DNA of 64,000 nucleotides from Rhizobium sp. NXC14 (GTDB taxonomy: Bacteria; Pseudomonadota; Alphaproteobacteria; Rhizobiales; Rhizobiaceae): contig NZ_CP021030.1 in the NCBI RefSeq assembly GCF_002117485.1, forward strand, positions 1,801,001-1,865,000, read 5' to 3'. Under the pieces are notes generated by a model. The model searched no databases. It worked only from the letters and a program-made list of their open reading frames with translations, and had not been told where the DNA came from. The stretch's first letter is position 1. Each line of letters begins with the position of its first letter. This document shows, piece by piece, positions 54,213 through 61,382 of this stretch. Position numbers and translations under genes: made by a program.

Positions 54213-55058
54213 GTGGTGACAGTTTCTGCGAACATCGAAGGCGCCGCATTTGCCGCGTCTCCCCCTCCGTTCGGGGCAGGCGTCGCCGACCTTTACCAAG
54301 CCCTTCTCGTGCCGATTCTCTTTGAGCCCTATGCGTTGGAAATGGCAATTGCAGCCGAACGGTCGAAGCCGGTCAGCGTGCTCGAAGTCGCGGCGGGGAC
54401 CGGCGCCTTGACACGCGCTCTGCGGGCGAAGCTTGATCCGGCCGCAGAGATCGTTGCCACCGATCTCAGCCAGGCGATGATCGACGTCGGCGCACCATCT
54501 GTGACGATGTCGCGAACGCATTGGATGCACGCGGATGCGCAAGATCTGCCGTTCGCCCCTTTGATGTTCGATCTCGTCGTTTGCCAATTCGGCGTCATGT
54601 TCTTTCCGGATAAGCCGAAGGCCCACGGCGAGGCGAAAAGAGTGTTGCGGAGCGGAGGCCATTTCCTGTTCTCGACGTGGGATTCGCTTGCTGAGAACGA
54701 TTTCGCAAGATGTGTGGACGAATGCCTGACAAGCCTCTTCCCGTCGGATCCTCCCGATTTCCTCAGGCGCTTGCCATATTCTTACTTCGACCCCACCCCG
54801 ATCAAGGCTGAAGTATCGTCGGCGGGATTCGAGGCGGTTTCCTGCGAACGGCTCGAACTGACCTCCATCGCGGCCACAGCACAGGATGTCGCGACCGCTT
54901 TCTGCCGGGGCACGCCGCTCAGCGGAGAAATCGAATCGCGGGCGCCGGAGCGCATGTCGGAGATCGTTGATGAGGTGGCCGAGCGGTTGGCGTCCCGCTA
55001 TGGCGCCCGTCCTTGCGGCAGCATGAGTGCCCTGGTCGTCTCCGGCCGCGCTCCTTAA
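54213..55058 (+). CDS. Class I SAM-dependent methyltransferase
   Basis: A 281-residue methyltransferase of the UbiE/Methyltransf_11 type. Motif I (VLEVAAGTGALTRAL), motif II (IVATDLSQAMID), and motif III/IV (AQDLPFAPLMFDLVVCQFGV) are clear. The start is a GTG at 54213 or 54216 following TTGGAGACTT. It stands alone on the plus strand between minus-strand genes. Substrate unknown. Confidence 0.88.
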   Translation: MVTVSANIEGAAFAASPPPFGAGVADLYQALLVPILFEPYALEMAIAAERSKPVSVLEVAAGTGALTRALRAKLDPAAEIVATDLSQAMIDVGAPSVTMSRTHWMHADAQDLPFAPLMFDLVVCQFGVMFFPDKPKAHGEAKRVLRSGGHFLFSTWDSLAENDFARCVDECLTSLFPSDPPDFLRRLPYSYFDPTPIKAEVSSAGFEAVSCERLELTSIAATAQDVATAFCRGTPLSGEIESRAPERMSEIVDEVAERLASRYGARPCGSMSALVVSGRAP

Positions 55059-55138
55059 CCTCTTCGGTATCCTCTCGCGCGTGATTGTCCGTGCCGGGGC
55101 TCGTGCAGACAATCATTGTCCTGGCGCCTGGATTGAAC

Positions 55139-55420
55139 CTACGGTCGCGGATTAGGGGATGAGGCGGTAGTTGAGGTAGGGAGAGGCATCGCGCCCATGA
55201 CGTGCTGTTCGATCTCGACACAGGTTTCGTCATATTCCCGCACCAGCTTCAAATTGAACCGTCGCCTTCGAAGCCGATCACGCGCTTCGACCGCCATCTG
55301 ATAGGCCTCGAAAAGCTCGAGCTGCCACGGGTCGCACGCCTGCATGATCAGCGTCCGCATTTGCGGCAGACGCATGGCCAGGCGCCTGCGTCCTGCTTCC
55401 CGGCGGTTGGATCGTGTCAT
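55139..55420 (-). CDS. Small basic helical protein, unknown
   Basis: A 93-residue protein (start 55420, MTRSNRREAGRRRLAMRLPQ) with a helical part DPWQLELFEAYQMAVEARDR and MVREYDET-like acidic segment (KLVREYDETCVEIEQHVMG). AGGAGACCGAGGAG before ATG is a good site. No family is recognised. It lies between the methyltransferase gene and the DUF1236-like gene. Confidence 0.5.
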   Translation of the reverse strand: MTRSNRREAGRRRLAMRLPQMRTLIMQACDPWQLELFEAYQMAVEARDRLRRRRFNLKLVREYDETCVEIEQHVMGAMPLPTSTTASSPNPRP

Positions 55421-55539
55421 CTCCTCGGTCTCCTGCCCAAGCCCGCGATGCGATGGCGTGCGGCTCGAGAATAGCGCGGCTGACGAATAATAAAATCCAG
55501 ACCAAGGGCCGGGATGCCTCAGACCGAGGTCCGGGGCGT

Positions 55540-55564
55540 GGAACGACCTCGTCGCGAGCAAGTT
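55540..55564 (+). promoter_or_regulatory. EcfG-like promoter for the DUF1236 gene
   Basis: GGAAC at 55540-55544, 16 bases, then AGTT at 55561-55564. One mismatch from the CGTT -10. The gene start is 46 bases downstream at 55611, a plausible leader length. Confidence 0.5.
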
Positions 55565-55610
55565 GGTTTGGCAGCGGCAAGCAGGCCGCATTGAAAGGAA
55601 GGAGGAAAAG

Positions 55611-56009
55611 ATGCTCTTCAAGCTTATTGCAGGCGCGGCAACTGCCATGACCCTGATGTCAGGTGTCGCATTCGCCCAGTCCTCGACCGTGAATGGTGCA
55701 GCTGGTGGCGCAATCACCGGAGCTATCGTTGGTGGTCCGGCCGGTGCTGCTATCGGCGGCGTTGCCGGTGCAGTCGTCGGCACGGCGATCGATCCGCCGC
55801 CGCAAAAGGTCGTCACCTATGTCCGCGAGGCTCCGGCACCGTCGGCACGGGTGGTCGTGAAGGAAAAGGTGGTCGTCGGCCAGCCCCTGCCGGAAACGGT
55901 CGTCGTGACCCCAGTTCCGGACGATCCGAAATATGCCTACGCGGTGGTCAATGACGAGCGTGTCATTGTCGAACCCTCGTCCCGCAAGGTGATTCAGGTG
56001 ATCAAGTGA
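55611..56009 (+). CDS. DUF1236 domain exported protein
   Basis: A 132-residue protein with a signal peptide (MLFKLIAGAATAMTLMSGVAFAQ-type, residues 1-23). A glycine/alanine-rich hydrophobic segment follows (AGGAITGAIVGGPAGAAIGG), then a C-terminal DUF1236 domain (VVGQPLPETVVVTPVPDDPK, VNDERVIVEPSSRKVIQVIK). GGAGGAAAAG is a strong ribosome-binding site. Such proteins are frequent in rhizobia and often stress-induced. The upstream stress-type promoter fits that. Confidence 0.85.
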   Translation: MLFKLIAGAATAMTLMSGVAFAQSSTVNGAAGGAITGAIVGGPAGAAIGGVAGAVVGTAIDPPPQKVVTYVREAPAPSARVVVKEKVVVGQPLPETVVVTPVPDDPKYAYAVVNDERVIVEPSSRKVIQVIK

Positions 56010-56115
56010 CCTGATCGTTCACGTGGCTCTGCCGCGTCTTCCAAATCATCTTCAGATCAGCCGCACGATGGACGGCAGCGTCATCGTGCGGCCGCCAGGG
56101 TCGAGGAGAGGGAAC

Positions 56116-56277
56116 ATGATTTATCCCGAAAAAAAATCTGCTGATTTCGCCGTGCCGCTGATCGCCATCCTCTTGGCGATCGTCGGCATTCTCGCCGTGC
56201 TGGTCGCCACCGGCGGTCACAGCAGCGCCGCGGCGCGCGTCTGGGTTCCCCAGGCGCAAGAGCAGGAGGCGGGCTGA
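56116..56277 (+). CDS. Small single-pass membrane protein
   Basis: A 53-residue protein starting at 56116 (MIYPEKKSADFAVPLIAILL) behind GAGGAGAGGGAAC. One membrane segment (PLIAILLAIVGILAVLVA) and a short tail (VWVPQAQEQEAG). Its stop overlaps the BA14K gene start by one base (TGATG). Family unknown; a longer form from 56023 is possible but the later start is better supported. Confidence 0.55.
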   Translation: MIYPEKKSADFAVPLIAILLAIVGILAVLVATGGHSSAAARVWVPQAQEQEAG

Positions 56278-56858
56278 TGAATGGCATTGCGACGGTCGCC
56301 TTCGGCATCGTCAGCTCGGTTGGCGCCTGCATGGCAGCGGCATCCGTTGCCTCGCATGTTGTGGCGGATTCCGAACCGCGCGCGTTCACGGACCTTGCGG
56401 CCCCCGATCTGTGGACGACGAGTCCGGTGAAGGTCGATCCCCATCGGCAGCATTATGAACGAATTCCACCTGTCTATTCCAGCTATGTCACCGAGGCTCC
56501 GACCACCACGGTGCCAAGGGTGGCTTCGCAACGCGCTCGTCCGTGGACAGAACCTCAGAAACTGCGGCCAGAATTCGCTGCCGAGCACCTTGCCTGGTGC
56601 GCGCAGCGCTACCGTTCCTTCGATCCTGCGACCAACAGCTATCGATCCTATAGCGGCAGGACCCGCGAATGCTCTTCGCCGTTCCAGCAGGATATCGCCG
56701 AGAGCCATGAAGGCGGCGGCCCGAAAGTCAATGCCCAGGCAGCAGCCCGATGCGCCGCCCGCTATAGATCGTACCGACCGGAGGACAATACATATCAGCC
56801 ATGGGAAGGACCGCGCCGCAGTTGCGACATGTCGGATCTGGTCGCGACGAGCAATTGA
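56277..56858 (+). CDS. BA14K-like protein with two modules
   Basis: A 193-residue exported protein related to the Brucella BA14K immunoreactive/lectin-like family. A hydrophobic signal segment (residues 1-30) is followed by a proline-rich linker and two modules of the family pattern C-x2-RYRS-x-x-P-x-x-x-x-Y-x-x-x-x-G-x-x-R-x-C, at residues 108-132 (CAQRYRSFDPATNSYRSYSG) and 159-183 (CAARYRSYRPEDNTYQPWEG). Most members carry one. Starts by one-base overlap with the preceding small membrane gene. Confidence 0.8.
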   Translation: MNGIATVAFGIVSSVGACMAAASVASHVVADSEPRAFTDLAAPDLWTTSPVKVDPHRQHYERIPPVYSSYVTEAPTTTVPRVASQRARPWTEPQKLRPEFAAEHLAWCAQRYRSFDPATNSYRSYSGRTRECSSPFQQDIAESHEGGGPKVNAQAAARCAARYRSYRPEDNTYQPWEGPRRSCDMSDLVATSN

Positions 56859-56972
56859 CCGTTGACGGGCGAGCCGTACGAAACTGAACCGAACTGGCAA
56901 GCCAGACTAAAGTCCGTGTTGTAATCGCAGCGGTTGTGATATCCGGTTGTATTTGAGGGGCGGAGAGCGGGG

Positions 56973-57287
56973 ATGGCAACGACGCTGATAGCAGAAATCC
57001 ACCTGGCGCAGACAAGGCTTCCGTTCTTGAGCAGGGCGGAACGCGGAGCCCTTATCGTTCGTATTCTTCGCGAGTTGAAGATACTCCGTCGCGAAGTTCT
57101 CGGAAATGTGCCGGCCGATCGCTGCGTTTGGATCGATAAACTGATTGCATCGGTTTCTTCGACAGTATCGGAAATCGTTACGATGCCGGACGCCGAGTTC
57201 AACCGTGTCTTGAACGAGTTCGAAAAGCTCATGGCAACGCTGCATAACATTTCGCACCCGCAGAAGCCGTCCAAGACGGTTCACTAG
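56973..57287 (+). CDS. Helical hypothetical protein
   Basis: A 104-residue, mainly helical protein (MATTLIAEIHLAQTRLPFLS, KILRREVLGNVPADRCVWID, NEFEKLMATLHNISHP). GAGGGGCGGAGAGCGGGG precedes ATG. No family recognised. It lies between the BA14K gene and the HARP-like-repeat gene; no clear operon link. Confidence 0.55.
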   Translation: MATTLIAEIHLAQTRLPFLSRAERGALIVRILRELKILRREVLGNVPADRCVWIDKLIASVSSTVSEIVTMPDAEFNRVLNEFEKLMATLHNISHPQKPSKTVH

Positions 57288-57350
57288 CGTCGTTAAGGCG
57301 ACGTACGGCTGCGCCGGAAACCGATCCCGACGCGGGAGCGTTCTCCTTCT

Positions 57351-58235
57351 ATGATCGAAACAAAATCGCCCGCTGACCAGGACGAGAGATCGCCCCGCGA
57401 CGATGAGCCGAAGCCAGGTGCAGAGGTTTCCTTCCCTTACGACAGGATGACTGTCGAGCAGTTTCGAAACCGCTTCCCTCGTGCCCGCTGGAACGACGTG
57501 CGAAAGGCCTGGTTCGTTCCCGGCCGAACGGCGTCCCGTCGCATCGGCCGATGGCTTGCCGAGCTGGAGGCCGAAGCCGACGCGCATGCGGATGCGAAGG
57601 GACGCGATGCCTTCGCCTTCGATCCCATCGACAGTCCATATCTGGAACTTGGTAAGGCCGGCTTTCGAATCCGAACGCCCTATTCAAAAACAGTCGTCGA
57701 CGAACTTCGCGAGGTGCCGTTCTCGCGATGGGACGGCGATCTTCGAATATGGCACGTGCCCTTTCGATCCTATGAGGAGCTGAGACGCAGATGGCCTGAG
57801 ATCGAAGCGGCGGCTCGCAGAAACGAACCGGAGGAGAGGCGACGGCGCGCCGACGAGCGGAAGGGAACCGAACAGGAGATGCGCAGCAGGCTTCGCGCAG
57901 AGGAACGCAAGCGCCGCCGTTACCCGCTTCCGACCGACGACCTGCCGCCGACAGGACGCCCGGTGGCCACCTCGTATGGGATCGTCGTCTTCACAGAAAT
58001 CACCGGCGAACTGGTCGATCCGGCTCTCGTCGCGGATTTCTACCCCGGGGCCACCGAGGATCATCTCTGGGGGTACTGGCGGGTCCCGACATTCGACGAA
58101 CTTGTCCGTACCTGGCCTGCGAAAACGCCTCCCCGCCGGGATGCCGAATGGTGGCAGCCGATAATCGAAGAACTGAGGCCCGCCCGGCGCGCCGCAAGAG
58201 CACGCGAAGCCAGGAAGCAAGCGAAGGCGCCGTGA
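57351..58235 (+). CDS. Hypothetical protein with HARP-like repeats
   Basis: A 294-residue charged protein. Two segments share the pattern PY-x(14-15)-RW-x6-W-x-VP: residues 28-57 (PYDRMTVEQFRNRFPRARW, then VRKAWFVP) and 110-137 (PYSKTVVDELREVPFSRW, then LRIWHVP). A third, looser one (residues 211-252) ends GYWRVPTFDELVRTWP. This resembles the HARP (SMARCAL1) repeat, which in eukaryotic annealing helicases binds forked DNA. A basic coiled region (155-190) separates the repeats. No helicase domain is attached. Function unknown; a DNA-binding role is only an idea. Confidence 0.6.
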   Translation: MIETKSPADQDERSPRDDEPKPGAEVSFPYDRMTVEQFRNRFPRARWNDVRKAWFVPGRTASRRIGRWLAELEAEADAHADAKGRDAFAFDPIDSPYLELGKAGFRIRTPYSKTVVDELREVPFSRWDGDLRIWHVPFRSYEELRRRWPEIEAAARRNEPEERRRRADERKGTEQEMRSRLRAEERKRRRYPLPTDDLPPTGRPVATSYGIVVFTEITGELVDPALVADFYPGATEDHLWGYWRVPTFDELVRTWPAKTPPRRDAEWWQPIIEELRPARRAARAREARKQAKAP

Positions 58236-58299
58236 CCGGAGCCTGCCACCGGTCCTGCGGACTTGTAGCAGATGCTGTGTCGGAGGATGTCCGGCTGGT

Positions 58300-58317
58300 G
58301 TGGGAACAAATTCCCAC
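58300..58317. repeat. Palindrome GTGGGAA-CAAA-TTCCCAC
   Basis: A perfect 7-bp inverted repeat with a four-base loop, 19 bases upstream of the L,D-transpeptidase start. It can act as an operator or as an RNA hairpin near the ribosome-binding region. Function unknown. Confidence 0.6.
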
Positions 58318-58335
58318 GTCGGCCATTTGTTGTCC

Positions 58336-59328
58336 ATGAAAACAGCCCTGCCGATTTCGCTGCTCGCTCTGGCCCTTTCCGTTGGCGGCGCCTCCGCGCG
58401 GGAGCTTCTCCCCGAAACGATCAACGCCGCTTCCATTGCCGACATCGGGAAAGGAAAGCTACAGCCCGCAGATCCGGACCCGGCGATCATCCGCCTACAG
58501 GTCCTGCTCGACCGCGCGGGCTCGTCTCCCGGCGTGGTCGACGGTCTCTCCGGCGAGAACGTCGACAAGGCGGTGGCCGGCTTCGAGGCGATGAACAAGC
58601 TTCCCGTGGACGGCAGGCCGGATCCGGATGTCGCCTCCCGGTTGGAAGACAATTCCCCCGTCGTTGAGAGCTATGTCGTCTCGCCGGAGGACGCCACGGG
58701 GCTGGTCGACAGGATTCCTGAGGATTACGGCGAGAAGGCAAAGATGCAGAGCCTCGGCTATACCAGCGTTGCGGAGAAGCTGTCCGAGCGCTTCCACATG
58801 GGTCTCGATCTCTTGAATGCACTTAACCCTGGCTCGCATTTTGCGCCCGGCGACAAGGTGTGGGTCGTTAATCCCGGCCCTCCCAGGCAAGGCAAGGTCA
58901 AGAGCATCGAGGCTGACAAGAAAACAGGGCAGGTGCTGGCCTATGGCGAGGATGGGTCCCTACTTGCCGTCTATCCCGCGACGATCGGCAGCGAGGACAA
59001 TCCAGCGCCTTCAGGAAAACACAAGGTCAAGGGCGTCTCGAGAATGCCGGTTTACCGATACGACCCGAAGCGAAATTTCAAGCAGGGAAAGAACAACAAG
59101 GTTCTGACGATCCCGAAGGGGCCGAACGGTCCGGTCGGCAGTGTCTGGATCGACCTGACCGAGCCGACCTATGGCATACACGGGACACCGGAGCCGAAGC
59201 TCATCGACAAGGTCGGCTCGCATGGCTGCGTGCGGCTGACGAATTGGGACGCAGAAGAGCTGGCCGGCATGGTCAAGCCAGGCGTCTTGGTCGAATTCGT
59301 CAATCGCAGTCCCGCCGCTCCGAAGTGA
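58336..59328 (+). CDS. L,D-transpeptidase with peptidoglycan-binding domain
   Basis: Cross-links peptidoglycan or attaches proteins to it in the periplasm. The 330-residue product (start 58336, MKTALPISLLALALSVGGAS) has a signal peptide, a PG-binding-1-like domain (about 48-103: QVLLDRAGSSPGVVDG) and a LysM-like segment (about 142-178: YTSVAEKLSERFHM). The YkuD catalytic domain carries H282 (YGIHGTPEP) and C298 (GSHGCVRL). It is a standalone gene with a palindrome before it. Polar growth in Rhizobiales uses many such enzymes. Confidence 0.9.
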   Translation: MKTALPISLLALALSVGGASARELLPETINAASIADIGKGKLQPADPDPAIIRLQVLLDRAGSSPGVVDGLSGENVDKAVAGFEAMNKLPVDGRPDPDVASRLEDNSPVVESYVVSPEDATGLVDRIPEDYGEKAKMQSLGYTSVAEKLSERFHMGLDLLNALNPGSHFAPGDKVWVVNPGPPRQGKVKSIEADKKTGQVLAYGEDGSLLAVYPATIGSEDNPAPSGKHKVKGVSRMPVYRYDPKRNFKQGKNNKVLTIPKGPNGPVGSVWIDLTEPTYGIHGTPEPKLIDKVGSHGCVRLTNWDAEELAGMVKPGVLVEFVNRSPAAPK

Positions 59329-59373
59329 AACGCAGGATCTGACGGATAGTCACACGTTACCGCCGCGTCAGGA

Positions 59374-60165
59374 TTACGAAGCCTTCGCCTCGAAAGCCGG
59401 GGCGAAATCCCCAAGCGATTTGGCCTTGAGGATCGCGCCGCCGATATCCTGCTCCACGATTGCCTCGAGATCGGCGAAGCTGTCGATGACATAGTAGATC
59501 GGCTGGAGGATATCGATGCGGTAGGGTGTCCGGAGCACGCTCATCAAATCGAACGGCCGGAATTCGCACGCCGTGCCTTCCGTTGCCGCCTTCGCTTCGC
59601 TTGGAGAGGAAACGATGCCGGCGCCGAAGCAGCGGCGGCCTTGCGGTGTGTTGATCAGACCAAATTCGACGGTGAACCAGAAAATCCGGAACAGATGCCA
59701 TGAATAGCCCTTGCCCAGCCGCATGGCGGTTTCGCCGAAATGCCGGACGAAATTGGCATAGCTCTGATTGGTCAGCAATGGGCAATGGCCGAACACCTCG
59801 TGGAACAGGTCCGGTTCCTCGATATAATCGATATGCTCGCGGCGGCGCAGGAAGGTCGCCAGCGGGAACTTGCCCTGCGAGAGAAGCTCATAGAAGCGCG
59901 AAGGCGGAATAAGTGCCGGCACGCCTTCGACGCCGAAACCTGTGGTCTCGTTCAGGCGTCTGTTCACATCGAGGAGCTGAGGCACTTTTTCCGGCCTGAG
60001 CCCCAGCAGTTTGACGCCGTCCAGATATTCCTGGCAAGCCTTGTCGGCCAAGAGCTTCATCTGACGCCGGTAGAGTTCGCCCCAGATCTGATCTTCTTCG
60101 GGGGTATAGTCATAAAGGCCCTCCGGGCCAGGCAGTTTGGCGGTGTAGCTGCTTTCCTTGGTCAT
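59374..60165 (-). CDS. phhA: Phenylalanine-4-hydroxylase
   Basis: Tetrahydropterin- and iron-dependent conversion of phenylalanine to tyrosine. The 263-residue product (start 60165, MTKESSYTAKLPGPEGLYDY, after GGGAGATCAGCCG) is the short bacterial catalytic domain. The iron ligands H122 and H127 (FHEVFGHCPLL) and E167 (FWFTVEFGLI) are visible. A divergent Lrp-type regulator lies 113 bases away and is likely its activator; with hppD and hmgA nearby it completes phenylalanine/tyrosine degradation. Confidence 0.95.
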   Translation of the reverse strand: MTKESSYTAKLPGPEGLYDYTPEEDQIWGELYRRQMKLLADKACQEYLDGVKLLGLRPEKVPQLLDVNRRLNETTGFGVEGVPALIPPSRFYELLSQGKFPLATFLRRREHIDYIEEPDLFHEVFGHCPLLTNQSYANFVRHFGETAMRLGKGYSWHLFRIFWFTVEFGLINTPQGRRCFGAGIVSSPSEAKAATEGTACEFRPFDLMSVLRTPYRIDILQPIYYVIDSFADLEAIVEQDIGGAILKAKSLGDFAPAFEAKAS

Positions 60166-60278
60166 CGGCTGATCTCCCGGGAATGGCGATATTTCTGCGA
60201 TTATGCTCCGGGTTTGACGGATTTTCTTTTCTTTCATGCCGGCTATCGCCATAGTGGTGGGAGATATTTTCGAATGTG
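60166..60278. promoter_or_regulatory. phhA / Lrp divergent control region with distant inverted repeat
   Basis: 113 bases between divergent genes. TGGCGATA (60184-60191) and TATCGCCA (60244-60251) are a perfect 8-bp inverted repeat with arms about 60 bases apart, flanking an AT-rich stretch. This could be a paired site for the Lrp-type regulator, which often binds multiple turns of DNA. Inference only. Confidence 0.4.
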
Positions 60279-60749
60279 ATGGCTAAAATGAAAGAACCCA
60301 GGAATTTCCGCCGCAAGCTTCTGCAACTGATCCAGGCCGACGGCACTCTGTCCTTGGCGGACCTGGCGGAAAGAGCCGGCATGTCGCAGAGTTCGGCCTG
60401 GCGGAAGATCCAGGAACTGGAAGCTGACGGTGTTATCCGCAAGCGCGTGACGTTGCTCGATCCCGGCAAACTCGATCTCAAGCTCTGCGTGATTGCGCAC
60501 GTCACGCTGGAGGATCACCATGAGGAGGCGGTGGCTTCTTTCGCTTCAGTGGTGCTGGAGCGGTCGGAGATCATGGAGTGCTACGCCTTGTCGGGCGCCT
60601 TCGACTACATGCTGAAGATAAGGGCGAGGGACGTCGAAAGCTACGAAGCCTTCATGACCCGCTATCTCATGCGCAACCCGCATGTGCGCACCGTCGTATC
60701 AAGCTTCGTGCTGCGCGAGCTGAAATTCTCCACCGAACTGCCGCTCTAA
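60279..60749 (+). CDS. Lrp/AsnC-family regulator (likely activator of phhA)
   Basis: A 156-residue regulator with an N-terminal helix-turn-helix (LSLADLAERAGMSQSSAWRK) and C-terminal RAM/ligand domain (VLERSEIMECYALSGAFDYM). The ATG at 60279 or the preceding GTG at 60276 could be the start. It is divergent from phhA, as PhhR-type or Lrp-type control genes often are. Its stop is almost adjacent to the convergent second Lrp gene (60753). Confidence 0.9.
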   Translation: MAKMKEPRNFRRKLLQLIQADGTLSLADLAERAGMSQSSAWRKIQELEADGVIRKRVTLLDPGKLDLKLCVIAHVTLEDHHEEAVASFASVVLERSEIMECYALSGAFDYMLKIRARDVESYEAFMTRYLMRNPHVRTVVSSFVLRELKFSTELPL

Positions 60750-60752
60750 CGT

Positions 60753-61253
60753 TTATCGCGCACTGTCGCCATGCCGGCTGCCCGGCATCATCACGGGATA
60801 GCCTTCGAACGTCTTCAGCGTGTCGAGCACGATCGAGGTTTTCACGTGCTGCACGGATTCGTGCGGCAGCAGAACGTCGTTGACGAACTTCGACAGATCG
60901 GCGAGCCCCCGGGTCGCCACCTTGAGGTGATAGTCCATCTCGCCGGTCAGCGCATAAGCTTCGAGAACCTCGGGCAGGCCGTTGATCAATTGCGAAAATC
61001 GGCGGGCATTATCTCGGTTGTGGGTGGCAAGCGTGACGGAAATGACCACCAGCATATCGAGCCCCAGCTTCTCCCGATCGAGGTGGGCACGGTAGCTGCG
61101 AATATAGCCCTCGGCTTCCAATCTGGTACGCCGGCGCGAGCATTGCGACGGTGAAAGCGCGATCCGCTCACCAAGCTCGTTGTTCGTGAGCCTTCCATCC
61201 TTTTGAAGTTCCAGAAGGAGGCGTAGATCCAATTTGTCTAGGGGCTCATCCAT
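60753..61253 (-). CDS. Lrp/AsnC-family regulator (likely controller of hppD)
   Basis: A 166-residue regulator with helix-turn-helix (LTNNELGERIALSPSQCSRR) and RAM domain (NGLPEVLEAYALTGEMDYHL). The start at 61253 has CTGGAGATTTGGCGCA before it. It is divergent from hppD, with a symmetric TTGCATAGATTGCAA site between, and is the second Lrp-type gene within 1 kb. Amino-acid-responsive control of the tyrosine genes is the natural guess. Confidence 0.92.
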   Translation of the reverse strand: MDEPLDKLDLRLLLELQKDGRLTNNELGERIALSPSQCSRRRTRLEAEGYIRSYRAHLDREKLGLDMLVVISVTLATHNRDNARRFSQLINGLPEVLEAYALTGEMDYHLKVATRGLADLSKFVNDVLLPHESVQHVKTSIVLDTLKTFEGYPVMMPGSRHGDSAR

Positions 61254-61346
61254 TGCGCCAAATCTCCAGAATGCTCACAGATCGTGCATAATCTGTTCCT
61301 TCGGCACCAAGAACGCAAGAACTTTGCGCCAGTTTTGAGCCATAGT

Positions 61347-61361
61347 TTGCATAGATTGCAA
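61347..61361. promoter_or_regulatory. Dyad TTGCATAGATTGCAA before hppD
   Basis: TTGCA and TGCAA arms with a five-base centre, 21 bases upstream of the hppD start and just before its ribosome-binding site. The layout fits a binding site for the divergently encoded Lrp-type regulator. Not confirmed. Confidence 0.45.
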
Positions 61362-61382
61362 TCTCCTCTGGAGGAAAAGAAA

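Noticed and set aside
57316..57342. GGAAAC-N17-CGTT as an EcfG promoter for the HARP-like gene
   Set aside because: The -35 has an extra A and the -10 is only nine bases before the start codon, leaving no leader.
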